Source: Acipenser ruthenus
Taxonomy: Eukaryota > Chordata > Actinopteri > Acipenseriformes > Acipenseridae
DNA: 64,000 bases
Assembly: GCF_902713425.1 (NCBI RefSeq)
Contig: NC_081198.1
Span: forward strand, 5,278,992 to 5,342,991
Direction of reading: 5' to 3'
Shown: positions 24,856 to 36,545 of the stretch, piece after piece
Layout: each line of letters starts with the position of its first letter
Numbering within the stretch: the stretch's first letter is position 1
Translations under genes and position numbers: made by a program
The notes under the pieces: generated by a model
What the model saw: only the letters and a program-made list of their open reading frames with translations
Databases searched by the model: none
What the model was told of the DNA's origin: nothing

Positions 24856-27197
24856 ATGGCTTCTTCGTCTGGGACCGATGACGACCTTACCATACCTAGG
24901 GCAGCTATCAATAAAATGATTAAGGAAACCCTGCCCAATGTCCGAGTGGCAAACGATGCCAGAGAACTGGTGGTGAACTGCTGCACTGAATTCATTCACC
25001 TCATCTCATCAGAAGCGAATGAAATCTGTAACAAGTCAGAAAAGAAAACCATTTCTCCAGAGCACGTCATCCACGGTAAGACATTTTTTTTGTTGTGCAC
25101 ATTTTGTTCTGTATTTCTGGGCTGTGTGAGTTGTGTGGTTCAAGCATTTACAACACACCCAGGGAAAAGAAGATGCGGTCCTGTTGTGTGTGTGTGATCA
25201 CTTTGTGCTGGACTCGCCATTTGTCCGAGCTGCAAAGTTTACTCACGCGGATTTGTTTTTACGCTTGGCCAGCTGTACTGTGACTCTGATTCACGGATCA
25301 GACCTAGTTAGCAAACACCTTTACAATGTCTTTTGTGTTTTCCTAGTACTTGATATATTTAACTACCCAAAGAATGTGAAATTATATTTATTAAAAAGTT
25401 TTTTTTAATGGAACCTCAAGTTAATTTTAAAGATGCGTTGTCTCACATTAGACTAGCTCATTTGTGTCCTTTTAAAGTTTAGCCTTCTGTACACTCTACT
25501 TTTATCAATAACGTTGTTCACTTAGCACGTTGTACTTTTCTCAACTACACAATCTTCCTCCACCTCTGAACCTCTTTGTCATTCTGAGGACAAAAAATAC
25601 AGGCTTCAGCACTAAGGAGTTATGAATTACATAAGCTAGGATCGAATTTGATTTATGGCGCCACTAACCTTTAAGTACCATATAACATAAACTATGCAAA
25701 CTGTATGCTGTTATTTAATGCTAAAATGCTTGGCAAAATAGACAAAACTATGTGTTACCCTTATCACAGTTGTTGTTGTTTGTATTGTTATTGTTTAAAA
25801 GCTGCTATAATGATTGCAGTGCCATAATTCAAATGTATTTATTAATAATTCTTAAGTCTAGCTCATTTTTACAGCTCAAATAAAGGTTGACAGGAAATAC
25901 CATGTAACCCTGATTGTATTCCTGTACTTCATTCCTGTCCTGACAATATCTATTTAAAGCCTTATCAAAATCTCTTTCTGCAGTATCTCTTACACAGTCT
26001 TGATTTTTTCCCCCCAGCACTTGAGAGCCTGGGGTTTGCATCTTACATTACGGAAGTAAAAGACGTTTTGCAAGAGTGTAAAACAGTAGCACTTAAAAGA
26101 AGAAAAGCAAGTTCCCGACTGGAAAACCTTGGCATTCCTGAAGAAGAGCTACTCAGACAGCAACAGGAGCTGTTTGCAAAAGTAAGTCATGCACATTCAT
26201 TTAAGTGTCAATATGACATCTATTCAAAATCTTGAAGTTGAAGTAAGAACTGTTAGGAACGAAGTCACACATGTTAACTACAAAACCATTCAAATCCCTA
26301 ATGAGATCTGTAACAGATTAAAAAAACAAACAAACAAAAAAAAAAAACAGGGTTCCCGAGTGGCGCATCCAGTAAAAGCACTTGCGTAGAGTGCCGGATG
26401 CGCCCTATAGTCTGGACGTCGCGATTTCGAGTCCAGGCTATTCCTTTGCCGACCGAGGACGGGAGCTCCCAGGGGCTGGCGCTCAATTGGCCGAGCGTCG
26501 CCCGGGGGGAGGGAGGGTTAGGTTGGCCAGGGGGTCCTCGGCTCACCGCGCATCAGCGACCCCTGTAGTCTGGCCGGGCGCCTGCGGGCTTTCCTGTAAG
26601 ATGCCCGAGAGCTGCGTTGTCTTCCGACGCTGTAGCTCTTGGGTGGCTGCATGGTGAGTCCGCAGTGTGGAAAAAGGCGGTCGGCTGACGGCACACGCTT
26701 CGGAGGACAGTGTGTGTTCGTCTTCGCCCTCCCGAGTCAGCACACGGGTGGTAGCGGTGAGCTGAGCATAATAAAAAAATAATTGGCCATTCCAAAGTGG
26801 GAGAAAATAATAAAAATAATTGGCAACGACTAAATTTATTTAAAAAAAAAAACAGACTAACTCAAGGGTAGGCAACTTTGTCTTTACCAGTCCATGTCCT
26901 TAATTAACTCAGCCCAAGTCCTAAAGTACACACTAATTCAGTACACCTAATAAACCTGAATGCTAATGCCGTATGTAGAACAGTGTGGAACCGCTGTCAT
27001 ATTACCCTTTTTCATACTCCTCAGTTAAGATCCATGTCTCATCCTCACAGGCGCGGCAGCAGCAGGCAGAGTTGGCACAACAGGAATGGTTACAGATGCA
27101 GCAGGCGGCCCAGCAGGCACAGCTGGCAGCGGCCTCGGCCAGTGCAGCACACCAGGCGGGTTCCTCTCAGGATGAAGATGAGGAGGATGACATGTAA
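24856..27197 (+). CDS. dr1: Down-regulator of transcription 1 (NC2-beta), 3 exons
   Basis: DR1 pairs with DRAP1 (NC2-alpha) through a histone fold. The dimer binds TBP on promoter DNA and blocks TFIIA and TFIIB, repressing RNA polymerase II transcription; DR1 is also a subunit of the ATAC acetyltransferase complex. Coding exons are 24856-25075, 26018-26181 and 27051-27197, giving 176 aa, the same length as human DR1. The histone fold covers about residues 12-95 (from LTIPRAAINKMIKETLPNV through EHVIHALESLGF). It is followed by a TBP-contacting region with KRRKASSRLENLGIPEEEL, then a Gln/Ala-rich stretch (about residues 129-165) and an acidic end (DEDEEDDM). The product is nearly identical to human. 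Intron 2 holds a tRNA-derived SINE. Confidence 0.97.
26351..26841 (+). repeat. Long tRNA-derived SINE
   Basis: The head GGTTCCCGAGTGGCGCATCC with an A-box-like segment and a B box near 26,424-26,436 (GATTTCGAGTCC) is tRNA-like. A GC-rich body of about 400 bp and an AT-rich tail follow. Both flanks end in a long A run plus CAG (left to 26,350, right 26,842-26,855), which looks like a target duplication. It lies in intron 2 of dr1. A truncated copy in the reverse orientation is at 46,343-46,517. Confidence 0.8.
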
Positions 27198-28762
27198 ACC
27201 TCACCCGGCCACCAGCGTTGCCAGCCTCTGCAGCAGCTTCTCTCTGCACACAATCAGAAAAACACGTAGTCAGATGAATGCTTACTTTCATTTCGTATGC
27301 ATCTTGGTGGACTGGGGCGTTAAGAATGCAGGGACACCTCTGTCTGTCAGTGAAGACCAAACCGTTGTGTTGCTGTTTCCAGCTGTACCATTCAACTTAA
27401 GTTTTTTCTGGGGGGGGGATTTAATGTAGGTAAAACCCCGGTGAAGATGTCTGTGTCACAGATGAAAGATAAAGAAGGCCCCTGCAGCATTTTATTTAAA
27501 ATAACAAAATCCCAGCTCAGACTGTGTTCTTTTCTGACCGCTATGGTGACATGCATTCACATATTTCACACGCTAAGTGCCCACGTATGAATACAGTATT
27601 GTCCCCAATTTACATTTTTATTTGCTAGGAAAGTGTTAACACTCCTAGGAGGGATGAATGCTAAGAAAAAGTTACTTATTTTCAATGTCTTCTTCATGAG
27701 GACCAATCCCTTTTTAAACCCCAATAAGAACAGACTGCCCATTGAATTAGCTGTCTCCTGTTGCATTACAGCATTGAACTGTCAAAAGCTGCATTTGCAG
27801 GTCATCGGAAGTCATAATATAAAGGCTGATTCGTAGTTTGTCTTTAGACTAACCAGAATGTGAATATTCTTTAAGGAATGAACAAGGGATACTTTTAATT
27901 TGACTTAAGCAAGTCTGGCTTCACTTCTAATTATAAAGTTGCAAAACATAAATCATAGGAAGCGTATGTGTGTGTCTGTATGCTAACTTGTTGGTTTTGG
28001 TTAATTTTATCTGCATTTCTTTCCTTTTTTTATTTTATTTTTATTTTTTTTTAAACATTCACTGTCACTATTAGATATTAAGCCAGACAGCGTTTATTTG
28101 TGGTTTGTTGGGTTTTCTTTCCTGTTACGACCCATTTACATGCGTTTAAATGCAGAATCATATCGCACAGGGTTTACTCTTTGCCTCTTAGTTACAGGTG
28201 AAAAGGTTACCCAAGGAGGTTTACAAAGACACTGAAGGCGACTTTGCTGTCTGTTTTGTAAAGCTCTCAAATTAAATTGAGTTTCCTCTCGATATTAAGT
28301 CAAATTTAGGAGAAGGAGGAGGAGGTTAAACCCAGTGCTTTTTTCACAGTACAGTATTGCAGTTCATAAATGACTGCTAATGCAAAGTAAAGCCTAAGAG
28401 CAATAGGAATTACTTTCAACCCAGCCTTGTAGTACCAAAGGAAGAATTACCCTAGCAATGGAAATGTGTCTGCAAAGGTAAATGTAAGTGTAAGCTATTC
28501 TGGTTTGTGATTGGTAAACATGTATAAAATAAATAAATAAGGTGTTTTGTATTGTAAAAAAAGATTTAGTAACTTTCACCTCATTCAGTTGTTCTTGGTA
28601 CCCAAGGATGACAATTATTTTCAGGAGAAACATGTAACGCTGCATTGTGAATGTACGGTGAAATATTAAAGTGATTTTGTTGTGACTTCTCATGGCAGTA
28701 CCTGTGCTCATGCTTTTTCACAAGCTGTATTCTCTGAGCAATAAAATTCTGACATGTTTTAT
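27198..28762 (+). other. Probable 3' untranslated region of dr1
   Basis: No new gene signal appears before an AATAAA at 28,740-28,745, followed by TG/T-rich sequence. Human DR1 also has a long 3' UTR, so transcription is likely to run this far. Earlier signals may also be used, for example AATAAA near 28,529. Confidence 0.45.
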
Positions 28763-28769
28763 ACAAGGA

Positions 28770-30190
28770 GCGAGTTGCTTGTTCTCATTCTTTCAGGTAA
28801 CGTTTACATTCTTATCTCAAATTGTAATTTATGCATTCTTATGCAAGCACAGTAGTACTTGAGCATTTACTGAATACCTGTGAAATATGTTTTTCCTCTA
28901 GCTTTATTGTTTGTTAATGAATGCTGCCTTAATCCTCACCCTGCTGGGTTGTACACAGTACCCACAGGGCACTAGTTCTACGTGGTTGGCATCAGCTACA
29001 GTATATGATAACTGCAAATTAGTCAAGCAATTAAAATCCATATCTAAGCAACCAGAAAATCTGTGTAGTGTGTCTAACTGACAAATCCATCTTCACACTC
29101 TTGCTAACTCAGAGGTGACATGCATGCATGCATATACAGAGCTGTGCATATTTCTGAGTCACTAAAAAGGCCGGGGAGTACTAGTTTACCAAGTTTTCGC
29201 ATATTGTCCCTTTACATATATTATACAGTCTTTAGTCTTGTATCATAGGGTGTCAGCTTATCGATTTCGTTTATTATTATTGCACATCTTGGGGAATTCT
29301 ACTATTGAGAATACAATGTTATGTTTCTGTACATTTCAGCCTGTCTTCCCCTTTAAATCCACAGGCTTGGGCAGTGAGAAATTAGCTAAAACAAATGGCA
29401 TGTGAAAAAAAAGTGGGTTTACTGTAGTTATAGTTTTAACCACAAGGTGGTGTTGCTGTTGTACAATAAATATGTTTGTGTCAGAGCTAACAATTCTGAA
29501 AAGACTATTGCACACATACAGAGGATTTTGATTGGGGACCCATAAGTGCTTGTCGGCAGCAGACTGATCAGTTTCTCAAACAGATGCTTGAATAAGGGAA
29601 CATTTTATCCCATGTTAATAGCATTCCTGTCAGTGCAGTGGAATTCTGTCTGTTATTTCTGCTCTGTAGACTTCACAAAAGCCCTGATAGAATCATCTCA
29701 CCCAACTGGGATCAATTAAAAGCCAAGCCTCTTTACAAAACAACAACAACAAACTGTGCATGTGTAATATAAAAAAAGATAAAAATAAATCATGATATAG
29801 TGTGGCTTGACTCCGTGATGCCCGAGTAATTCGAAATATACATAAAGCAGGATATAATGAGCTCATGAACAGAGATTAACAAAAACAGTTAACATGCCAT
29901 TATCCTGTCAATTCACACACTCTCTAACTTGAGAAAGGCATGTCAACCAACCATACAGAAACATTAGATTTATTTATTTATTTAATTAACGGTTTTGTCC
30001 GACGGTGACTTTGCCATGCTTAACACCTAACCTTCCAAACATTTTTTGGTAAATAACTTGAAGATTAAGTAAGATAGTTTAATAAAGCCTTTAGTGTCAA
30101 ACACAGTATTAATGTAATCATTTGTGATGGCCAAATTTGAAGAAGGTACCCTCCAATTCTGAGTAGGGACGTCTACTCAGATCAGCTAAA
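28770..30190. other. Intergenic, no gene recognised
   Basis: AT-rich spacer with short simple repeats such as TGCATGCATGCATA near 29,120. No coding or RNA signal was supported. Confidence 0.5.
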
Positions 30191-30191
30191 C

Positions 30192-30328
30192 CAGGGTTGG
30201 GCAATTCCGCTCCTGGTGGGCCGGTGTCCCTCCTGGCTTTTGTTCCAACTGTGTTCTAAATTACTTAATTAGACCAATAATTGGTAATAATTGGTCCAAT
30301 TAAGTAATTTAGTGGAATTGCCCACCCA
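30192..30328. mobile_element. Short fold-back element
   Basis: The ends are inverted copies (TTGGGCAATTCC and GGAATTGCCCACC), and the core is a palindrome of TAAATTACTTAATTAGACCAA against TTGGTCCAATTAAGTAATTTA around a short loop. The left arm carries about 45 bases with no partner on the right, so the copy has lost part of one arm. It resembles the fold-back at 18,334-18,674 in plan but has different ends. Confidence 0.6.
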
Positions 30329-32045
30329 TAAGCTAAGCGATACTTCTGACAGCCCCACAGCAGCGATGCTGGTATAATCAACACTTGAATTCCATGCACC
30401 AGCAGAGAAAGCTCTTCATAGCACCCCTTTCTCCCTCTCTCGTGTTACAAAACAGAGCACAGTGAAGGGAGGCTTTTATACATAATGTGCACCTCACACA
30501 CCAGAACAAAAACTGATATTGATTGAGATATGCAACTGCTTTACTTCATACAAGTAATACCATGTCAACACCATAAAATCTCATAGATTGTTTTAGAAAA
30601 ATACTTTTAGTACATGTGGGATCTATTGCTTTTTAATCTGTTGCACATTTGCTATCTGTTACCTAACCTAACACAGGCTTAGCTGGAGGCATAGCTGCTG
30701 CAAATAAGGGCTTACTGGCAACCTCTTAAGTGACTAGTTACAATGTTGTATTTAACTCAATGTTGTATTTTAACTGAACTCAACACAGACCAGCTAATCG
30801 GCCACAGTCTCTTGGGTAGACCCCTATATACATTTTGTATTACTTTTGCATTCAAGGAATTCAGGGATACTAAGATATTTAATAAGCAAGTAGTCTTAGT
30901 GGGGTAAAACAGGCAATAAATGTCCCACTAGAAAATGGAAAGCATTTTGGGGTACCACTGCTCTTGTGAGAATAATAATTTGTCTAACCACAGATACACC
31001 GTATTTAATAAAAGTGGTCTACAAATGTCCCACCCCATTTGTTTTTAATTTATTCATCTGCTGTCGTTGGATAACAAGTAAAAACCACGTGACAAGCACA
31101 TTTAAAATAAATGATGCAATAAAATATATGATGATAATGATGCAATAGAATACTACATCAATATACAAACAGAAGCAAGCGCTCTGTGACGTCTAATAAC
31201 ATTCTACTGGAATCTACTCACAACCATTCATAAAACTTTTTGAATACCAGCAAAGAAACTTACATTTGCCAGCAGGTAATTGGCTTTGAAGTGCACTTAC
31301 CGACAATTTGCTGTTATTCAGAATGTGGGTTAGTTTAAAATGTGTTGCATTTTTACAATGGATTGGTGATTTAACCTGCACGTCTACACGTCCTGCTAGC
31401 ACGTCTTTACAAACGCTCTACACGCATGTCCATTCGTGACCAACAGAACGTGGACAAAAAAAATAGCAATTTTATTTTATGTGCAGTTTGCAGCCAGCAG
31501 CCCCCCCCCCCCCCCCCCCCCCAAATCATGTTTGCTGTGATTTAGTAAAAGTCTTGTCTGAAGTGATGCCTACTTTGAAGTATCAGCTTGGTTTATCCTT
31601 CTGGAAATATATACAGTAGGTGATCTAGGGCACAGTGAAATGCACAAGGCATTAAGTTTTTGGGAGAATCTGTCTCTATACTTCACTTTCTTTCTTTGGT
31701 TCGATTTTTTGCTTGTTTTGACAATGTGTGCTTCTTCACGTTGTTCTGCAGCCGAGGCTTCTTGAACAATAGCTTACGAAACTTTAGTAAAACTTATCTA
31801 AACAACTGTAATATACCTTGACATGAACTCATAACACTGCACATTATTAGTAAAGTTATGTTTATGTGGATGAACTGATCTATTACAGGCTAGTGTTATG
31901 GGTTTTGTATGTAATAGTCCTCTGTGACCAGGCATTTAATATCAGTGTCACCTCTCCATGCATTCCTCTGTGCCTGACAGTGTCCCTCTCAATGGAAATA
32001 TTTAACTGTGTGTCCCTAACCTGTCCCACAGTCTCAGTAAAGCAT
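30329..32045. other. Intergenic, no gene recognised
   Basis: AT-rich spacer. It contains a run of 22 C at 31,501-31,522. No gene signal. Confidence 0.5.
31501..31522. repeat. Poly(C) run
   Basis: Twenty-two consecutive C residues, the longest C run in the window. Length may be unreliable in sequencing. Confidence 0.95.
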
Positions 32046-32095
32046 AGCGACATGTGTTAACTGGGGATCCAGCGACATGTGTTAACTGGGGATCC
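32046..32095. repeat. Perfect 25-bp tandem duplication
   Basis: The unit beginning AGCGACATGTGTTAACTGGG occurs twice, head to tail and identical, which points to a recent duplication. Confidence 0.95.
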
Positions 32096-32399
32096 AGCTC
32101 GAGAGGGCTGCTTAGACATGTGCTCTGTTATACCTAATGTACATACTCAGTCTAATCTAATCTAATCTTTCCAGTTTTTAGATGAAAGGATGCTTTAGAA
32201 TTTGTTCCATGCTTTGGTTAGAGACGTGGGAGGGAATGCAAAAAAAAGTATAAGAAGCCAAACATGTAAGCAAGTTCTAAATTACAAACCTTTTAAAAAT
32301 GAAGTTAACAGTTTTTTTAAAATAATAGCTGGAAAAAATATATATAAAAATGTAATTATTGTAATAGAATGTTTCACATTTTATGTGAGTTAATGTGTT

Positions 32400-32636
32400 T
32401 TATTATTATTTATTTAGCGGATGCCTTTATCCAAGGTGACTTACAGAGACTAGGGTGTGTAAACTATGCATCAGCTGCAGTCACTCACAATTACATCTCA
32501 CCCGAAAGACAAAGCACAAGGAGGTTAAGTGACTTGCTCAGGTTTCACACAATGAGTCAGTGGCTGAGGTGGGATTTGAACCGGGGACATTCTAGTTACA
32601 AGCCCTTTTCTTTAACCACTGGACCACACAGCCTCC
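32400..32636 (-). repeat. tRNA-derived SINE, second subfamily
   Basis: Read on the - strand: a tRNA-like head (GGTCCAGTGGTTAAAG, B box GGTTCAAATCCC near 32,573-32,584), a body, and a tail CACCTTGGATAAAGGCATCC that ends in an AT-rich repeat. The tail is related to that of the SINEs at 5,551 and 58,652, but the body differs, so it is a separate subfamily. Confidence 0.85.
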
Positions 32637-32639
32637 GTA

Positions 32640-32712
32640 ACTTAATAACAATGGACTATCAGTAACTTTCATCAACGGACTATCAGTAACTATAACAATG
32701 GACTATCACCAT
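32640..32712. repeat. Imperfect tandem repeat
   Basis: The unit AACAATGGACTATCAGTAACT recurs about three times with small changes just beside the SINE at 32,400-32,636. Confidence 0.7.
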
Positions 32713-34515
32713 TTATGCCTTTGGAATTTGAACATGTTTAATGGAACTGTTATCAAAAGGAAAATACAGTATGAAAATACACTTGCTTATATCACTTCTG
32801 TGGGACAGAGTGACAATATGGTGAAAATAAAATGACTTTATCACTGATAACCTGGCAAAATAAGCATTAAAACACAGAACTGTTGATATGTAAACCTATC
32901 AGGTTTGCAGTGGAACTTGAAATACAGCACTATCAGAGTACTGCATTAAATGACATCTATTCAAAGCACCTGCTGTCTTTTGTGAATAACTAAACAGGCA
33001 TTAAACAAAACAGCTTTATGAACAAGGCCCAATATTTATATATTTCTGAGGTATGGGAAGTAATTAAGAAGTAAGAAACAACAGCAAGATGGTGCAGGGG
33101 CTGCATTTTCTCTTTCTTCTATGGCCTGTGTGTCTACCTCTGTTTCACGCAGACCAATTAAAGTGTTCACCTCACAGCATCAGACATTTGGAAGCATACA
33201 ATGTTTTCTTTAGGAACTTGATTTGATCAGAGGTCCTAGCTGCTGTAGTTGTAAACATGGTTCTACAGGTGCCTGTGGAGAAAGAAGGACCAATATAAAT
33301 ATTGTTGCACAAAGGCTGAGATCTCTGCATGCCCCTGCTCAGGGCACTACAACAGCCCTGCAGGCTGGTTATTTGCTCTGTATTTCAGTTGCCCTCAGGG
33401 GCTCGCTGCAATCAGCCAATCTCCCACGTTCGAGCCACGAATATCCAGTCCGGTTCATTCACACACACACAGCGGGAAAGCGAGGGATTAATCGGGGAAT
33501 GTTGTGAATTCCAGAGAGTTCTTTCTTTCTGTCTCGCAGCTGGTGGCAAGGGATATTGCAACATGAAAGCAGCCCTGTCAGTATCAATCATCGTTACTTG
33601 CGCTGCTACATTCCAGAGGTTGTGCTGGCCTCATTTTCGTGAATCCACTGCGGCTAAAACTGCTCCCCACTGCCGGCTGAGCTTTTGATAGCTGACACCG
33701 GGGACTGAATTGAAACGTCTTCACTGTTCACTGATCAGCAATTAGTGGAGCAGATACTTATCTTTGTTAATAGATTTGCATGATTGTTTGTTCACTTTCA
33801 CATTTACATGGCATAATTACACCGTTAACACCAACCTTTTTTTTTGACATTGCACTATAGTAACTGCAAGTCTGTGCCGAACAACAACAAAAAAAATGTC
33901 ATCAATCTGCAAAACCTGAAGTTTATAAATTAATGCTGGTTTGCATTATACTGTGGCTTTTGAGGCACTAGTGCCAATATGACTAACAGACGATTCCTGG
34001 TAGTTGCAGTCCCTTCTTTAAATAGCTTTTTCCAAATGTCCAAATGACCTCAGAGCAATAGTTCTGCGCTTAGGGACAATGTTAGCACAAGGCTCGCTAC
34101 AATGATACAAAATTGCATTGGTAGAATGGTACCACAGTGGTGACATTTTCATATTTTCATATATTGTATGAACCTAGTGCTGTACCGGTGTGCATGCGAT
34201 TGCTGTATGACAGTATGTTTCAATTGTGTTGCCATTCATTGTAATGCTGTGGCCAGCAAATGGTTCTGCACAGGGTAATTTACTGGTATTACAAAGGTAT
34301 CTAAACAGCATTTTCTAAAATTTTCAGTTATGGTTGGTTGAACAGGGAGAATTAACCCTCTCTGGTGCCCTAACCTGTTGCCTGCAGCCCATCATTATCT
34401 CTGTATCCCCTTTCATCTTGCTGCTGGCAGCTCACTATGATTGTTTAAATGCATTGACTTTAAGGCTAGATGTGTGTATGCTGCAGAACCTAGCCCTTGT
34501 AAATAACACACACAC
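32713..34515. other. Intergenic, no gene recognised
   Basis: The segment 33,220-33,690 is less AT-rich and has overlapping open frames of 94 and 119 codons, but neither shows a domain, a signal or exon borders. They are treated as chance. Confidence 0.45.
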
Positions 34516-35086
34516 TGTGGCAATGTGGTTTGCAGTGCGCAGGTGAAGTGGTGATGCAGTGCTCAGGAATGATAAACACTAATACAGTTCACAGTCAAAC
34601 ACAGCTCTTTAATCGGTGGGGTTGCTTGTTTGGCAACCTTAAATTATAGTACCTGGCTCTACACAACAATGTGTATTGCGCAGGTAAAAACACAGGGCAC
34701 AGTCCCGAAATAATAATGCTTTTCACACACACTTTATACACACACGCTCGCAAGTCCAATAGTGAGTGCTCCTAGTGTAAGTGGTGATTCAATACACTTA
34801 ATGGTGACAAAAATGGTGTAGAGTGGTCTGGGGTGGGTGCTGGCTTTTAGCGACAGCTTCCGGATTGGTTAGCCGTCTACAAATGACAAATGTAACAGTT
34901 ATTAGACAATACAAAACAACACAAAACACTCCCGGTGCTATTCTCTCTGTACTCCTTTACAGGTCCTTTCGTAACCATAACAAAGGAACAGATCACTCGG
35001 CCACACCCCCGATATACCTTCAGTCACGCCCCCTTCGGTAGCAAGTGCAATCACGTCTTCTCCAATCCATGACTGACACATTGCCT
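34516..35086. repeat. LTR-like block, possible solo LTR (fossil)
   Basis: The block is bounded by TGTGGCAATG on the left and CATTGCC on the right, short inverted ends that fit an LTR-type or other dispersed repeat. An ATTAAAG-type signal is readable on the - strand near 34,600. No internal coding part was seen. Family unknown; the assignment is weak. Confidence 0.25.
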
Positions 35087-36140
35087 ACTGCAGTAAGGTG
35101 CTGACTTCTAGTATCGTGCCCCCCCCCCACCCCCTTCCTGGATGGCTGGCTTCCGACTGACCCTGGAATGAACCGTCAAACCGTCCAGTCCGGGGCACAC
35201 TGATCCTGTTATATAGCGCCCTCACAGGTCTGGAGGAAGATTGTTGACTTGGATTCATTCGCTCTCTCACACACACAAAGCCCCAAAGAAGACCAAATCC
35301 ATGTGTAGCACAGCCGTACAATGGGGATAGGGCCCCAAACTGAGGAGACTATTTGTTGGCGTGAGATATTTACATTTTTTCTCAGATGTTCAACAGATAA
35401 TTTTGTTACTCTAGCTTTCTGGTATGTATTATTTGCAACCAGTAGCAACCAAAAATATAATACAAATTCAACCAAGAACAACCAAAATTACATTCAAACA
35501 CTAATTACAAAAAACAACAAATGTCTAATAATGTGCAACTGCTGCTTCTTTTTCTGAGTCGAAAGGGTTCCAAAAACCTTCCTGATAAATATTTATGTGG
35601 CAGTTTTCCCAGTGCAGCTCATTTCGCCTCGGTTCTGTGAGATATCTGAAATCAGATTAAAACAAGATCTCTCTTTGATGCAGCAGCACACGGGCAGGTG
35701 CCAACATATAAACTACTCAGTCAAAGTGCAGCCCACTAGCCTCTAGCACGATCTGAAAAATTGATAGCACAGTTTAATTTTAGCTGCAACTACAGTACTT
35801 CACAGGCCTGTCAGAGGTGGCAGCGGCTCTACATCAAAAGGGTTTCTATTCAGACATGGCATGATCAGAAAGAAGCAGTGGTTCGGTCTATGGAAAGACC
35901 TGGCATGGAGTGAAAGCTCAGGATCCTCTGGAGCTGAACAGACAACAGCATTGTTTACATGCAGCCCTTAAGGAAAGCCAGCTGTGGTCACTGCCCTCCA
36001 TTTTCTTTTAGGTCTTTGTGTCTTTGCTTGCTGCTTTTAATACCATTTGGGATACACATACTTTAAATGCAACCCTGTTGTTAAAATGTTGCAGCCATTT
36101 CCTGGTACCCAACCACTCGTTGAGGTGTAGTTCAATGGTC
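35087..36140. other. Intergenic, no gene recognised
   Basis: A C-rich patch at 35,118-35,135 and plain AT-rich DNA elsewhere. No gene signal. Confidence 0.45.
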
Positions 36141-36142
36141 TA

Positions 36143-36235
36143 GCTCAGTGGTGGCCAGCCCTGGTCCCAGAGAGCCGCAGGATCTTCTTGTTTTCGTTCC
36201 ACCTCTGTTCTCTGTAGTCAGACCATGTGAACAAA
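36143..36235. repeat. Half of a fold-back-type element
   Basis: The stretch starting near GTGGCCAGCCCTGGTCCCAG resembles one arm of the CAGGGG-type fold-back family seen at 18,334-18,674, without the matching second arm. Confidence 0.4.
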
Positions 36236-36397
36236 TTTACTGCACTGTGTTTACTTTTCATTGTACACAGTAGAAGTAGATTTAAAAGTTTTGAGGACAT
36301 CCAAAAAAAAAAAACTTTCACTTTTGTACACTATGGTTATACCTCCTTTCAAATCTGTATATATTAGTATTACAATTCATGGGCATTTTCCTTTGTA

Positions 36398-36401
<4 letters not shown>

Positions 36402-36458
<57 letters not shown>

Positions 36459-36490
36459 TATATAGATATATAGATATATATAGATATATC
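36402..36490. repeat. (TA)n / (GATATA)n microsatellite
   Basis: A tract of about 55 bases of TA followed by GATATA variants lies just upstream of the Tc1-like transposon. Confidence 0.95.
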
Positions 36491-36545
36491 CAGCAGTGGA
36501 TTGAAAAAGGCTGAAGTTGCTGATGAGATGCTGATGATATATATA

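Noticed and set aside
26400-26800. Open frames on both strands in the GC-rich block of dr1 intron 2
   Set aside because: They lie inside the tRNA-derived SINE and are products of its GC-rich body.
33329-33688. Open frame of 119 codons in a less AT-rich patch
   Set aside because: No domain, no splice context and an overlapping second frame; taken as chance, though a non-coding transcript cannot be ruled out.
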